From Alligator mississippiensis (Eukaryota > Chordata > Crocodylia > Alligatoridae), in the NCBI RefSeq assembly GCF_030867095.1, contig NC_081831.1, positions 68,586,716 through 68,650,715 on the forward strand: a stretch of DNA of 64,000 nt. The letters run 5' to 3'. A program made the translations under genes and the position numbers. Of the stretch, positions 1 to 11,690 are shown piece after piece; position 1 is the first letter of the stretch; each line of letters starts with the position of its first letter. The notes beneath the pieces are model-generated. The model saw only the letters and a list, made by a program, of their open reading frames with translations. It was not told the DNA's origin and did no database searches.

Positions 1-3000
1 TTTAGATTTATAGCCCACCCTGTCTGAAAAGGCTCAGAGAAACTTCTGCAAGGAATTTTATAAGGCTACCATGTACAACAACGCCTGACCACTCTGAGGC
101 TGCCGAATATCCAGCGACCAGGTGCAGAAACCAGAAGACCAAGTCAGAACACTCTGCGCTTCCTGCATTCAGCTCAAACAGTTTACAAGTAGTTCAGGAG
201 GAGTCCCAGGGCCCAAATAACAGTCATATCTGGGTGCAAATCTTTCCCTGGGTTTTTAGCTCAGACCCATTTCTGGTGATTATTTATTTCACACTTTCCT
301 CTGTATTCAGGCACATTTATGGGCTCCCTCATGAGCCCAGGAAAAAAAACGTGCCGCACCCAAGTTTTCCTCGCCTCAGAGGTTATTATTCAAACACAAA
401 ACAAACAGGAGTTATGGGATTCGTGCCGAAAGACATCATCCTTGCAGTTTCAGTTGGAGACAGTGTTCTCCTTCATTTCCTGTTACAATGTCTTGGATGT
501 TGTAATGGGCTTCACCCAAGACGTGACTACATTTTGGTGATGCATGATCAGTTTTTTGTTTTTATGTCTTTAGCTACCTCACATCTGATTGTGGTTTAGT
601 TCATGAAAGTTTGAACACATTTTGAGCTCTTCAAACATGAGGAACAATATAAGTAGAAGTTATTACTTCTTGTATAAGTCTACATATGCCCTTACTAGTT
701 AAAATGCTCGGTCGGGCCAGCTCTAGCTGACAGCTATGCCATAAAAACATAATGACTTTAGTTCCTTTAAAAAATATAATGATTTTTTCTGGTATAGCTT
801 GTTTTGCTCCTGGGAGAGGGGAAGGGTTTAAATAGCAGTACAAAGCACAGCTTTTCTACTATAGTTGTATCCATGTGAGGAGTGCTTTATTGGTATAGTA
901 TACTATACTGGCAAAGAAGTTTTGGTGTAGATGTATCCTGAGTGAAGCCATTAAAAACTGATCATACACCAGCAAGGGTCTTTTTGGTCTTTCTTCTCCA
1001 AACTATGAAGCAGTGGCAGACTGCAAACTTTCAGCCAGCTTGCTGATCAAACTGTGAACAAGCTAATAACCAAGCTCCATACCAGAGAAAATCCATCAAC
1101 CTTTTCAGCAAAGAGAAATAGCAGAGTTTATACACATTTCTTGCGTTGGCAACCTCATGTCTTTAGAGAAGAAATAGAGACAACATGGCATGATAAACTG
1201 TAAAGCAAATATATGAAAACCTAAAAATAGAAGGCAACCAAGACAGATAAAAACCCCAAAACAAAAAGCAGACTTCCAGCAGCCTGAAGGGTTGGGATGA
1301 TAAACACTGAGTTGGGAAAGCAAACAAATGTCCTTCCTTCCTGCCTCATAACTCTAAAACCCAGGAGAAGGGTGTGTTCTCTGTGAACGCTGCAGGTAAT
1401 AGAGACTACACAAGTTGCAGAATATAGTCTTACAGACCACCCAAATGATCTTTATCACTTTAATTGTGTTAAAAGTCCGTGACTCACCATATTGGCCTTT
1501 CTACAAAGGAAAGAAAAACTTTTGCAGGCAGAAGTTGTTATTCAGATTATGTCTTCACCAAAGCTCGGTGGTAAAAGAATGGAGACTAACTGTAGACAGT
1601 GACTGGGCAGAGCTGGTGAATCTTGATTTCCTTCATGCATAGAAAGTGTTTGGATCAGAACAGTCGTACTCATTTTGAGACTGTGGTGGGGTTAGGGTCC
1701 AAGAACTTCAGACTGACATTCTTGCTGATATAGGAACCAACCTATTAGCACCACCAACTTTTCTGAATGAAAGAGTTTCCAGGTAAATCCCACGCAGCAG
1801 GTAAATTTTGCCCAGGAGCCCGTGTCAAGCTTGAGGGAACAGCCTTTGTATGGGGTTTCACTACAGCTTTGGGGAGAGCTTCTTTCCTCCCATCCCCTGC
1901 CATTTATGAACAAATCTTAAGTCCAAAGCCATGTCTTGAGTCCATGGCTATAGGTCAAGTAATACCTATAACCAATAAAGCATTTCTTCCTATTCTCCTA
2001 GCAACCAAGTTCCTTTGTTACCTTTGTTCTTGCCTGGGCTGCTGTAATGGGGCTATATAGTTGGACAACTCAGATGCAGAAGCTGGTCTGAAATGTAGCA
2101 GCCTGCTCAGTAAATGGAGTTTTGTAAAGAGAACATATAAAGCTGGATGTTTGCAATCCGAGCTGGTGTCTGAGCTTCCAGGTGGAGTTTAAGGCCTCAA
2201 TGATTAGAGTCATGGTGACTTCAGGGCCAATTTTTCACCATGCCATGTTGCCATAGTAGTAATCAGTAAAAGTGTTTGAACAGCTGCTCCCTTGCTATAA
2301 AAAGTGGACAGAGGATTAGAGCGTGCTCTTGGAGAAAGTGTTTGGAATTTTTCCCCCTCTGATCCCCCAGGCCCATTAACCCCCGGCACAGCGCAGAGCT
2401 AATTTTTCCTCAGGCCTGTGGGAGACTGAGCGACTAGGCAGCACAGGGTCTTCTGCTTACTGATGAGCAGTCTATCATTGTCATCTCAGGTAATTTCATG
2501 AGCATGAACTGTAATTTTTGGAAGAGCCTTAAGTGGGCACTTGTTTTTATTAATCAAAATGGTTAGGTGGAATAGGCTGGAATGCAGCCCTGTAGATATA
2601 TGTTCTACTTGCATGTCTGGGCAGGTGAGAGTTTAACCTCCTCTTACTGCTCATTATCCCTCTGATAACATGCTTGAACCCAGGTATTAAGGCTTTAGTT
2701 GTTTCACAGCATAGCCTTATCATTGTCATCTGGTTTTAGCTACTAAAAGATTGTTTGGCTTGAATCTAAATATCAGTCTAAAAACAGACCTCCCACTTTG
2801 ATCATTTCTGTTGCTATTTGCATGGGAATAGATACCCTAGTTGGGGCTTAAACACACACAATGTTTCCACTCATTAAACAAAGGTAGTTGAATGTTGCCT
2901 GATCTCATAAGAAGTAGAGCGTTCACCACAGCTCCCGCTATGGCCTGTGGAAGATGAATTTTGGCAGCACCTTGCAGTAGGTCTTCAGTACTTTGCAGGA

Positions 3001-4898
3001 TCAGACTTGTACCTGTCAGTCGGCATTTCCCACCTCAGTCCAGACTGGAAATCTCGTTTAGTCAGAGCAATGCCTTATCCATGGCCTCATTTTGAATCCC
3101 CAGTTGTGTGTGCAGATCCACAGCAGAATGCAGCCCTTTAGCATATAGTCCTTGTGGGTATGTAACTCCTATTTAAGGCAGCGGGAGTTTTGTACATGCA
3201 GTGACTTCACAATCAGGCCGTAAGTGTTCTAGGTTGATTGTAAGGGTCTGTCCTTTTTTCCTCTATCTGTTTTCCTGGGCAAATATTTAAGTGAGAACTA
3301 GTAGCTGGTAACATCATCTTGTTTTTGGAAGTCCTTTTAAAATCAACAGAGCTCAAGAATGAATCAAGGCCTTAACCTTACATTCATTTTGAGGCTAAAA
3401 CTCTCATTAAAACTGCTAATAGCATCAGGCACAAGGATTTTAGCTATTGTAAACTGGAGCAATGATTTTATAGGCACAATGATTTTGATATAAAAGGAAA
3501 ATTCTTGTCCTCTTGGCAAACAAGCAAACATTTCAGCACTTCCGGTGTACTGTACTACCACAAGTGTTTTGGTTGGCTGGATTCACACAGTAACGATCAA
3601 ATAAGCCGGTTCTCCATTCCATCAGACAGAATTACCTTACTTGTTCTGTGTGCTTGATGGCAATATCAAAGCCACAGACAAATAAGGAGTCACAATAGAG
3701 TAATTCTCCTCTGGGTCCTGTCCTTCATTTACATTTGTGATCGATGCATATTTTTTTCACTGCATACCAATTAACCCAGGTTGCTGGATCTGTTTTGTTT
3801 AACTGCATTTGACCTCGGAGGCAAAACAAAATTTTGAAAAATTATGTTTCAGAGGATTTGGGGGGATAGGATGATCTATCAACTTTATTAGCAAGAAAAT
3901 TCATTAAACATTGTTTTATGCAATCCACATTTAATAAATGAACACTTACTTGCAGGGCTAAGTGATGCTGCTGCTTATTTTGCCAGCATCATCTGCATTT
4001 TAAAATTAAAGATGCCCTTGAGCTTAAGAACACACATAAACTGCATTGCTTGTTTTCCACTCGGCTGCCAGCTCTTCAGCTGATGTCAAGTGGAATGCCA
4101 CTGCTGTGGTCATGAGAGCTGCGCTGCTTTACACTAGCAGTGTTGGAATTTAGTTGCATCAGCCATAAAATTAAATTCAAGTTCATATCAAATCACAACT
4201 CCCATGTGTATCCATTCTACTGCATTGCATTCTATTGCCAAATGCTACATAAGAAGGTGGCTCAGTAAGTCCTTAATCCTCTTGCACAACAGGTGTTTTA
4301 TTTTTCCATGATCAGTCTGATCCAAACTTCATGGCTATTCCCTGTCTACAAAGGGATATGGTAACCTCTGGATCTGCATACTGTGAGCTTCATTCTACTC
4401 TCTCTCACTGGTTTTACTACAGTATAACCCCATTCACTCCCAGTTGCAGTCAAATAATCAGGAAGAGAATCAAGTACTTTGGAAACATGCATTCCAGCCT
4501 TTGAACACTGTAGCCAAGCCATGCTTTTGTATGTCTAAATCCAGGAGAAATGCATTGCTCCTCATACATCTTCCTTAAAAATGTAGTATAATGTCATCTC
4601 TTCCTCCTAGTTTCGGGTTCTGACCTTGCTTGCATCCTGAGACAGGACTCTGCCTCCCTCTCCTGGTAGGCATTGATAATTCTATGTCTTCTAATGTATT
4701 GTATTGCTGTTGCGCCCAGGCCTTGTACGCTGCCTGTGTCCCGATTGCTTCGTACCGGCTGTTAAAAAAAGTCTGGGTACTTCACTCCCAGAAACATCTT
4801 TGCTAAACTCAGGGGAATTGAGAGAGAATCAGCAAAAAGACCTAAGGATACAAAAGGACAGGTATACAAAGGATGGCTGAGAGCTAAATATACATAGT
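1..4898. other. Intergenic, no exon recognised
   Basis: AT-rich, apparently unique DNA. Open frames are short and look random. Around 2290-2480 a TATA-like gctataaaaagtgg and well-mixed GC-richer text could be a regulatory element, but no gene start is visible. Confidence 0.6.
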
Positions 4899-4960
4899 GG
4901 TATCTTTTATTAGACCAACGAAATAGTAGCAAAAAAATATCTTTACATTTATCCCTAAAA
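4899..4960 (-). repeat. TTTTATTAGACCAAC-core repeat fragment
   Basis: tatcttttattagaccaacg followed by aaatagtagcaaaaaaatatc. This is the core of the interspersed family seen at 9391, 13469, 25051, 40672 and 53082. Strand is given by the retroposon sense (ggtctaataaaagata). Confidence 0.6.
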
Positions 4961-5309
4961 CATGGAAGATATCATATTTAGCCATTTGGAAATGTAAACT
5001 TCATTGCTAACCAAGAAAGAAGAAAATTTCACCTCCCTCTCTGACATTGGACACCTCCAGGGAAGAAACCTGCTTAATTTGCACATCACCGAGCAACCCT
5101 CTCACAAAAGGACTCCGAGGTACCCAGGGGAATAAAACTTCCATCCTCTACCTCCCCTGTGCAAAATGAAGTTCCCTTTCTACCTAGGTGTAACAGAAGG
5201 GGAGAACTATGAGAAGGATGAAAACTATCTATAAATCCATGAAGGTTATATGCCAAAGAAGGAGATAAATGAATTACAAGTTATCAACTAGGAGGAATGG
5301 GATGGAATT

Positions 5310-5490
5310 GAGAAAGGAATATTCAGGCTGAATATCAGGAAAACTTTCTGACTGTGGCATGTAACAAGGCATAAAATGTTTCCTAGGGAAATTCTGGGAA
5401 CACCTAAACTTGGTCTGTTAAAAAAAGCCACTAGACAATGTGTTCTAGAGGAAATGATCTAATAGAGCTTCTCTGTTTCTAAAGCCTGTC
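5310..5490 (+). mobile_element. Old CR1-like LINE 3' fragment
   Basis: The text ttcaggctgaatatcaggaa followed by aactttctgac, cctagggaaattctggga and tagaggaaatgatctaatag follows the 3' region of CR1 in order, with many substitutions and gaps. It is old and non-coding. Confidence 0.6.
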
Positions 5491-7687
5491 ATTCTTATTT
5501 TAAATTTTCTTTCTATTTGTTACAACTTTGTAGCAGGGACAAACATCACCCTAAAGCAGACTGAGTTTAATGTAAAATTCAACTTAATTTTTGTCATGTC
5601 TTTGAGGTGCTTATGACAGACAGCTTATGTTTCTTATCCATCAACTATGACTTAAATATCTCTCTTCTGCAATACTGATTCAAATTCTTTGAGAGCACAC
5701 CTAAGTTTTATTATCCTTTGATGAATGGGCATGGAGCCGGCTTGCAAATTTCAAAGCAGTAATGGAAAATGAAACCGTCAGTAGGCCATCTGTCATGAAA
5801 ACAGCTGAAAAGACAATAAATCACCATGATATCAGCTGGCAAGTCCATAAATCATAATGATAGGTTGGGTATAACCTTCAAAATACAGATGTCTGGTCAT
5901 GTTGTACAAAGCAACTTGATTGAAATGGGTCAATAAACACAGCGATGCCGTCTGCATTGGCACATGAACATTATTATCATCCCTCTGCCCAGAGGTAGCA
6001 GGTTATGGGGTCTTGTCAGGACAACTTCTCTTTGGAGAAGAAATCAGTGATCCATAATCTGGATAGTGCCTTAATTGTATCTTGTTCTATATATCTTGTT
6101 TTTGACAAGGTGAACAAACATCACTCCGGTAAATCCCTCTTTCAGCAATCTTGCCCTGTCAATACCTGCTTCCATGCTGTGCTACAAAAATTCTTCATCT
6201 CTTCATCAACTGATTAAAAACAAGAGATTAAGGTGGAGAACAAGCACTTGTACTATTTACAACAGCTCTCAGAAATGAATCTCCATTGCAAAATGACCAA
6301 AATGCAGCACTTACTCAAAAACTCAGTAGTGCTCAGATCCGAAAGAAAAGGACTTGTAAATCTCTATATAAAAGCACCACTGGCTGACTTACACTATAGC
6401 ATTATGTAAATAAAAACCTTTAATATGCTGATAATTGTCCAAACCTTCAACCAAACATCACTACAAACTAATTGAGCAGCTTGAAATCTGATTCACAAAC
6501 ATATTTCATTTGCTTGACTGGTGTGGTTCGTGATGAGGGCAAAGTAATCTATCTTTTGTCCTTGCCATGAATTGCAGATTGAGAATGTTCACAGGTGGCA
6601 TCTTTCTGTGCAGAATCAATTTTGCTCTCTGTCCTGATTCTCCTATAGACAGCTCTGTTTTCATTCACTTATCCCAATTAAAACTAGCTCTATTAAAAAT
6701 AATATTTTGTACTTTGAGATATTTATGGCAATGCCCTGTCTCACTATGGGTCTATAAAATATATAGCATACTACTGGTCCTGTGTAACAGGGGGCCCCTA
6801 ATCTCTGTTACTTGCAGAGAGAGACAACAGGGCTTCTGAGGCCTGCTGCTTGCTAGCAAAAGAGCCAGCAGGGCAAGTGCAGCTTGCAGGGAGGCTAGCT
6901 GAAAAGGCAGCAGGTGCAAGTAGCAGAGTTAAAGGGCTACAGGGCCTGAGCCTGTAAACTACAGGCAGCAGAAGGCTAGATAGCCGATTTAAATAATTAA
7001 CAGTGCCTGGGCCTTGTTGCAAGGTAGTCAGAGAGCAGGTAAAAAAGGGGCTGCATAGGCCTGATCCTAAGGTAGCAGCTTATTTTGGCCCTGATCCCCA
7101 GAAAGGAAGGTACTCTGCTGAGAATCACACAGGGCACTAAGTTTGTTTCTTACAAGTAGTTTAATGTTGGTTGTTTTACAACCCTTAGGTTCAGGAGTGG
7201 TTTAAGGAGAGAAGGGGCCACTGCGGGTGCCAGAGAGGCACTCTGTAGTTGGAGCGGTAGCAAAAGTAGGTCCAGGGGGATCTTCTGGTGCAAGGTAAGA
7301 CTGCTGGCAGAGCTTGATGCAGTGAGAGAAAGAGAGAGAGACTGGGGAAAGTGAGTTGGTTGAGCAAAAGGAAAATGTGACACCATGCTCAGGCAACTGG
7401 ACCAAAAGATCAGACCAGACTATGGTAGCCTGGTGGTGAGCAGGACAGAGTGGAGGACCCCAAGGCTCACTCTGGTTTCTGAGGGCAGCCTCCCAAATTT
7501 TTAGTAACATCAAGGCATGGCAGGAGAGGACAGGGTGGGTACCCTGGCAAGCCAAAGCAGATAGCAGAATGAATATGGCCTGCAGGGAATGCCATGGCCA
7601 CCATCAGGGGCAGGATCCTGTTACTTCCTATACATCTGGCAACACGTTATATCCCCTTGAAAGCATCTTAAAAGCCTTATATCTGGG
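5491..7687. other. Intergenic; possible conserved non-coding elements
   Basis: 5740-6000 is rich in homeodomain-type ATAAATCA / CATAATGA words and lacks repeat signatures, as does 6350-6560. Neither is coding. 6788-7160 is GC-richer, with many gcagg/ctgc words but no clear unit. Confidence 0.4.
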
Positions 7688-8275
7688 GTTGTCAACTGGG
7701 GGTATGTGTACCCCTGGGGGTACTTGAGAAGGTACTAGGGGGTACACCCAGGTGGGTGAGGCATGGAGCACCACCACCCACCACCCCACGCTGCTGCACA
7801 GGTGTCATCCACCCAGCTGGATGCGGGGGGTGGGGGAAGCTCACACACAGTGGCCGCTGCTGCTCCACATTCAGCCATGCACTCCCCCCCAGCTCTACGT
7901 CTGGTATTGCCCCATGTGCCAGGGCCGGGGGCTGCTGGTGCAGCACAGTGCAGCCCCCTTGCGGGCTGCGTGCATCCCACATGACCAGGCAAGTGGTGGG
8001 TGCACACGGTGCTGTGTGCAGGCAGCCAGGGGCCATGAGTGCCAGCTGCTCACGGTGGGAATGGAGGGGACGGAAGAGGCCCAGTCCCTTGTTCCATGAA
8101 CTCAGCTCATTCATGCCACCTGGAGAGCAGTGCTAGGAGAAGCATCCACCACGGCTGCCCCACGCTCGCCATCTCCCTCCCCTGCTGCGTCTTGCCACTA
8201 GCCACCCCCCCCTCCCGGTTACACTTATTAAAAAGGGGGCCACCAGGGGTACACTTATTAAAAAAGGTTGAAATT
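7688..8275. mobile_element. Probable hAT-like element
   Basis: The left side ggttgtcaactgggggtatg then tgtacccctggggg, and the complement of the right side (ttcaaccttttttaataagt then gtacccctgg), behave as loose inverted ends. Possible flanking repeats are aagcctta (about 7673) and aagcctca (about 8284). The GC-rich interior yields only shadow frames. Confidence 0.5.
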
Positions 8276-8462
8276 AATGAGTTAAGCCTCATAAAAGACT
8301 TGCAAAGTAGGCACATGAGTGGAGGAATATTTCAATCCCTGCTTCTTTTTCAGAGAACAGCTGAGAATCTGGACCTTGCTGTCTTCTAGTAATGGGTCTA
8401 ACAAATATTGAATCCCTCTGTCCAGCTCTTCCCTCTTTAACTGTGCCTGCGATGTCATGAAG

Positions 8463-9241
8463 CGGGGATGTTGAGGATACGTATGGCTCATGGGCTGGAT
8501 TCAGAGCCGCATGCAGGCCAGTCTGGGACCCTCTGCACATATCAGATCCAGCACCTGCTTCAGCTAGACTGGGACCCACCCTGCACACAGCATCCAACCT
8601 TTTTTAAGGAAAGCTTTTTGTGTCCCAAGTCAAATCAGCAAAATCAGTTCCAAATCCATGCGAGTCATTCAAGAACCATATTTGGCCCTGCTACTGGCAA
8701 GCTTCCTCCACTTCCACCTGGGGCTTCAGATACTTACAAATCCTTTGGCAGGATACCCCCGAGTTTTGCTTGCCCTTAGCCATATGGCTGCAGGAGCTAG
8801 GGAGGAGTCTCCCATTCCCATGAAGTCCGTGTATAGCTGAGATCTTCCCACTGGAAGTGAACATGGGAGGCTAACTATGCATTACCTCGATCAAGGTACT
8901 ACCCCCTGCCACGTTCATGGTTTTCCCCAGCCAGTAGGAAAGCCACCTTGGTGGCTGTGGTATTTCCCTTACCCAACCAACTTGCACCAGCTGGAGCAGG
9001 CACCATGTGTGGTTTGCATCCCAGTTCAGCCAGAGTGGGTGCAATGTGTGGCACAATCCCGGATGAGCTGGAGTGAGTGCTGTGGGTGCTGGATCTGGCA
9101 TGTGGGAGGGAGAGTGGGGCAGGGGTGGTCCATGGGCCAGATTCAGCCTACAGGGCTGTCCTGCAGCCTGTTCATCCAGCCTGTGGACCAGTCCCAGGTC
9201 ACTCATCTAGCACCTGAGGCCAAGTGATTTTGACACTGCTG
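8463..9241. mobile_element. hAT-like element hosting the U2-headed SINE
   Basis: The left side GGGGATGTTGAGGATACGT then ggctcatgggctggattcag pairs loosely with the complement of the right side (CAGTGTCAAAATCACTTGGC). Both resemble a common hAT end of the type aggggtgtcaaacacatggc. Flanks tcatgaag (8455-8462) and tcttgaaa (9242-9249) match at 6 of 8, so the borders are probable, not proven. Confidence 0.6.
8616..8812 (-). mobile_element. U2 snRNA-headed SINE-like repeat (copy 2), nested in a hAT-like element
   Basis: Read on the minus strand, this copy has the same body as 25781-26012 in the same order. It ends in a decayed head: cttagccatatggctgcagg on the + strand against cttagccaaaaggccgaagg in the complement of copy 1. 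Shared blocks include gcttgcccttagcca, ggggcttcagatactta / gaggcttcagacactcc, and caaatcc. It sits inside the hAT-like element 8463-9241 and so is the younger of the two insertions. Confidence 0.6.
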
Positions 9242-9390
9242 TCTTGAAATATCTGAGTACTCATGCACATTGAACACACACGTCATTGTCACTGTATCTT
9301 CATGAGAACATAGTAGAGCCAACAGAGCAGGAACACAAAGCAGATAGGACATAACTTTTGAAGCAGACAGTTCCAAGGTTTAATTTGCCA

Positions 9391-9460
9391 GGATATCTTT
9401 TATTAGACCAACTAAGTAGTAGCAAAAAAAAGTCTCTTTGCAAGCTTTTGGGTACATACA
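9391..9460 (-). repeat. TTTTATTAGACCAAC-core repeat fragment
   Basis: atatcttttattagaccaac, then aagtagtagcaaaaaaaagt and tttgcaagcttttgggtac. It retains more of the family's outer part than the 4899 copy. Confidence 0.65.
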
Positions 9461-9935
9461 CCCAAATGAAAATGAACATGGTGTTGCATGAACATTGGAC
9501 AGCCTGTTGTCCCATGCACATTATGCATCTTACTTACGACATCTGGCAAGTCCAAATCATTAACAAACTTAACTGGGAGGAAATACATAATCAAAGATGC
9601 TATTCAGAGTTTTATTAATATCATTCGCATCTAATGGCATGATTGGCTGGCTGGCATTAACATGCTATAGTAGTAGCTTCTAAGTTTTAACTACTGATAC
9701 ATGCTTTAGAAGAACATGTTTCAAGGAAAATAGAAATCCCTCTGAGATGGGTCAGATCTTAGTCGGTGTTGATTTGAAAAGAACTGGACCTGCATTGGCT
9801 TTGAAGATTTGGATGATAATGGGCAGGATGGGCAATCATCCAGCTGATGTCAGTGGAAGTTTTATCCACCGTGTTTAGTTTCCAAACACAAAGCTATGGC
9901 AACACACTTTTTTATTCCAGGTGGTTAGGGTAAGC

Positions 9936-10137
9936 CAGGGGTGGGTAAAATGGGGCCTGGGGGCTGAATGTGGCCCACCAGGCCATTCTATCCAGCCCGC
10001 AGCGACCCTAAAAAAAAAATAAATAAAAAAATTTAGAAAATAAATATTTATCTGCCCCGACTGCCTATCATGTGGCCCTCGATGGCTTGCCAAAACTCAG
10101 TAAGAAGCCCTCTGCCCAAAATAATTGCCCATCCCTG
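9936..10137. mobile_element. Non-autonomous hAT-type transposon, 202 bp, perfect 8-bp target duplication
   Basis: The ends are inverted repeats: CAGGGGTGGGTAAA at the left and the complement of CAGGGATGGGCAATTA at the right. It is flanked by the perfect 8-bp direct repeat GGGTAAGC (9928-9935 and 10138-10145). The 8-bp duplication and CAGGG end are typical of hAT. It has an A/T-rich middle and no coding potential. Confidence 0.92.
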
Positions 10138-10387
10138 GGGTAAGCATTGCCTTTTTGCCTAATTAACAAAATGTGAATGCAGCAAAAAAGAAAATTTGTT
10201 TTTTTATGCTAACTTGACTTCCACTGAAGTCAATGGGAAGTCGCTCATTGAATCCCATGGAAAGATGATTGATTCCTCTTTGTGGTTAATTCTGATAAGA
10301 TTGTGTACCTTAGGTAAGCCAAGTGGTTCAGTACAAGAGTTACCGCTAGAAATCTTCTTGTCAATCAAGACAGGCCAACCCATTGGA

Positions 10388-11252
10388 CTGTATCACAGCG
10401 GGGTCCTACAGAAGGGCCGTGATCTCCTCAAGGCCCCCTTCCTGTGCCAAGTTGGCCCAAGGGCACCCTCAGATTCTCGCCCGCCACATCTTTGATAAGA
10501 CCATATATTTGGGAGGCTGCCTTTTACGCCCTCTCAGTCACGTCTTGCTGGTGACTCGGACCCCGTGGCTTTCCAGACTCCTTGTGGGTTCTGCTCTACA
10601 ATGGGTGGTCCAGGGACACCCTAGCCTTAGGGGCTATGCGTGGCTCCAACCATCTCTTTTACCACGCCCCAAGCCTCGCAGCTGGAATAGACGTTGTTCA
10701 GTCTGGGTCTACACTCTCTGGCACTTCTCAAGCACGGCCCCCTTCTCCTGGGGCTCTCTCAGTAATGCCGCCCTCTCTCAGGGGCTCACCACGCTCAGCA
10801 CTAGGGCTTCTCAGCTTCTCACCTCTGGGGCCTCTCAACTGCCCTTCTCTGGGGCTGGGGTCTATGCACCCCGTATGCTGCGCTCTCACTGGCGCTCAGG
10901 TCCCCACACTAGTGTGAGTCCCCTATGAGGCCTCCTCCAACCCCTAATAGCCTCATCCAAACCGCCGGTGTAACAACAACACAGACACAAGCCTCTTGGC
11001 TATAATGTAAACAGAAGCCACCCGGCCATAACAACATTCAATCCTACCGATGACCCTTTATCTCCAAGCAACGTTAGATGCTGCTCCTGTGTCAGGCTTC
11101 TCCTCTCTCCAATGGCAGAAAGCTCCTTCCTCTTTGGCTGCTGGCAGAGGACTCCCTGTAGACTCAGCTCCTAGAGTTTATAAGGGCCAGTGCTAGGGCT
11201 CTTTCTCTAGCAGCTTCCCCTCTTTAGGAGCAGGGCACCTAAGTGCCCTGCA
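10388..11252 (+). mobile_element. LTR-like block
   Basis: Runs from tgtatcacagcggggtcc to gtgccctgcaaca, so it has TGT...ACA ends. It contains agagtttataagggcc (TATA-like) near 11174. Its C-rich composition differs sharply from both flanks. No clear 4-6 bp duplication flanks these ends, so this is a composition-based guess. Long frames in it look like no known protein. Confidence 0.4.
11230..11251. repeat. Perfect 9-bp hairpin
   Basis: GCAGGGCAC and GTGCCCTGC flank a 4-nt loop (CTAA) at the right edge of the LTR-like block. Confidence 0.9.
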
Positions 11253-11528
11253 ACAGACTGGATAGACGGTAACAGGACAGACAGACTGAATTTAAATGAA
11301 AATGTACATGTGGGGCTGGGGTGTTCACACATGCATGATTGCTTTTCCTGGCCACCATTTTGCATAATGCCATTTGCTTGGATTTGACATTAGTACTGAA
11401 GAAATCTGGTGTTTCACTTGTATATTTAATCATAAAAAGATTTTTACCTTACACCTCCAACTGGAAGTGTTCCAAAGTCTTTACACACATCTCATATATA
11501 CAACTCGTTACCTTTCTGAGTGGTTCCA

Positions 11529-11690
11529 AAGGGTAAAATGAGACATGGAGAGGCAAATTTACCACTTTTTTCACTGGACTTAAACCGGTACTGAATTTAG
11601 ATGAGAGAGTTTTAAATGACTTGCCTAAGGTCACAGTAAATTAGAGGCAGAGTCTGATATTCTGACTCCAAGTTCTTTATTGTAATTCTA
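11529..11690 (-). repeat. MIR-like (CORE-SINE) remnant
   Basis: Text aatgacttgcctaaggtcac, then attagaggcagagtctgata and ctgactccaagttcttt, is the reverse complement order of the MIR core and 3' part. MIR-type SINEs are shared across amniotes. Confidence 0.65.

Noticed and set aside
8820-8840. Shared 18-mer agtccgtgtrtagytgag near 8825 and 25637
   Set aside because: It lies in inconsistent orientation relative to the two U2-headed repeats; probably coincidence.
10383-10928. 181-codon frame at 10.4-10.9 kb
   Set aside because: Lies wholly in an LTR-like, C-rich block; composition explains it.
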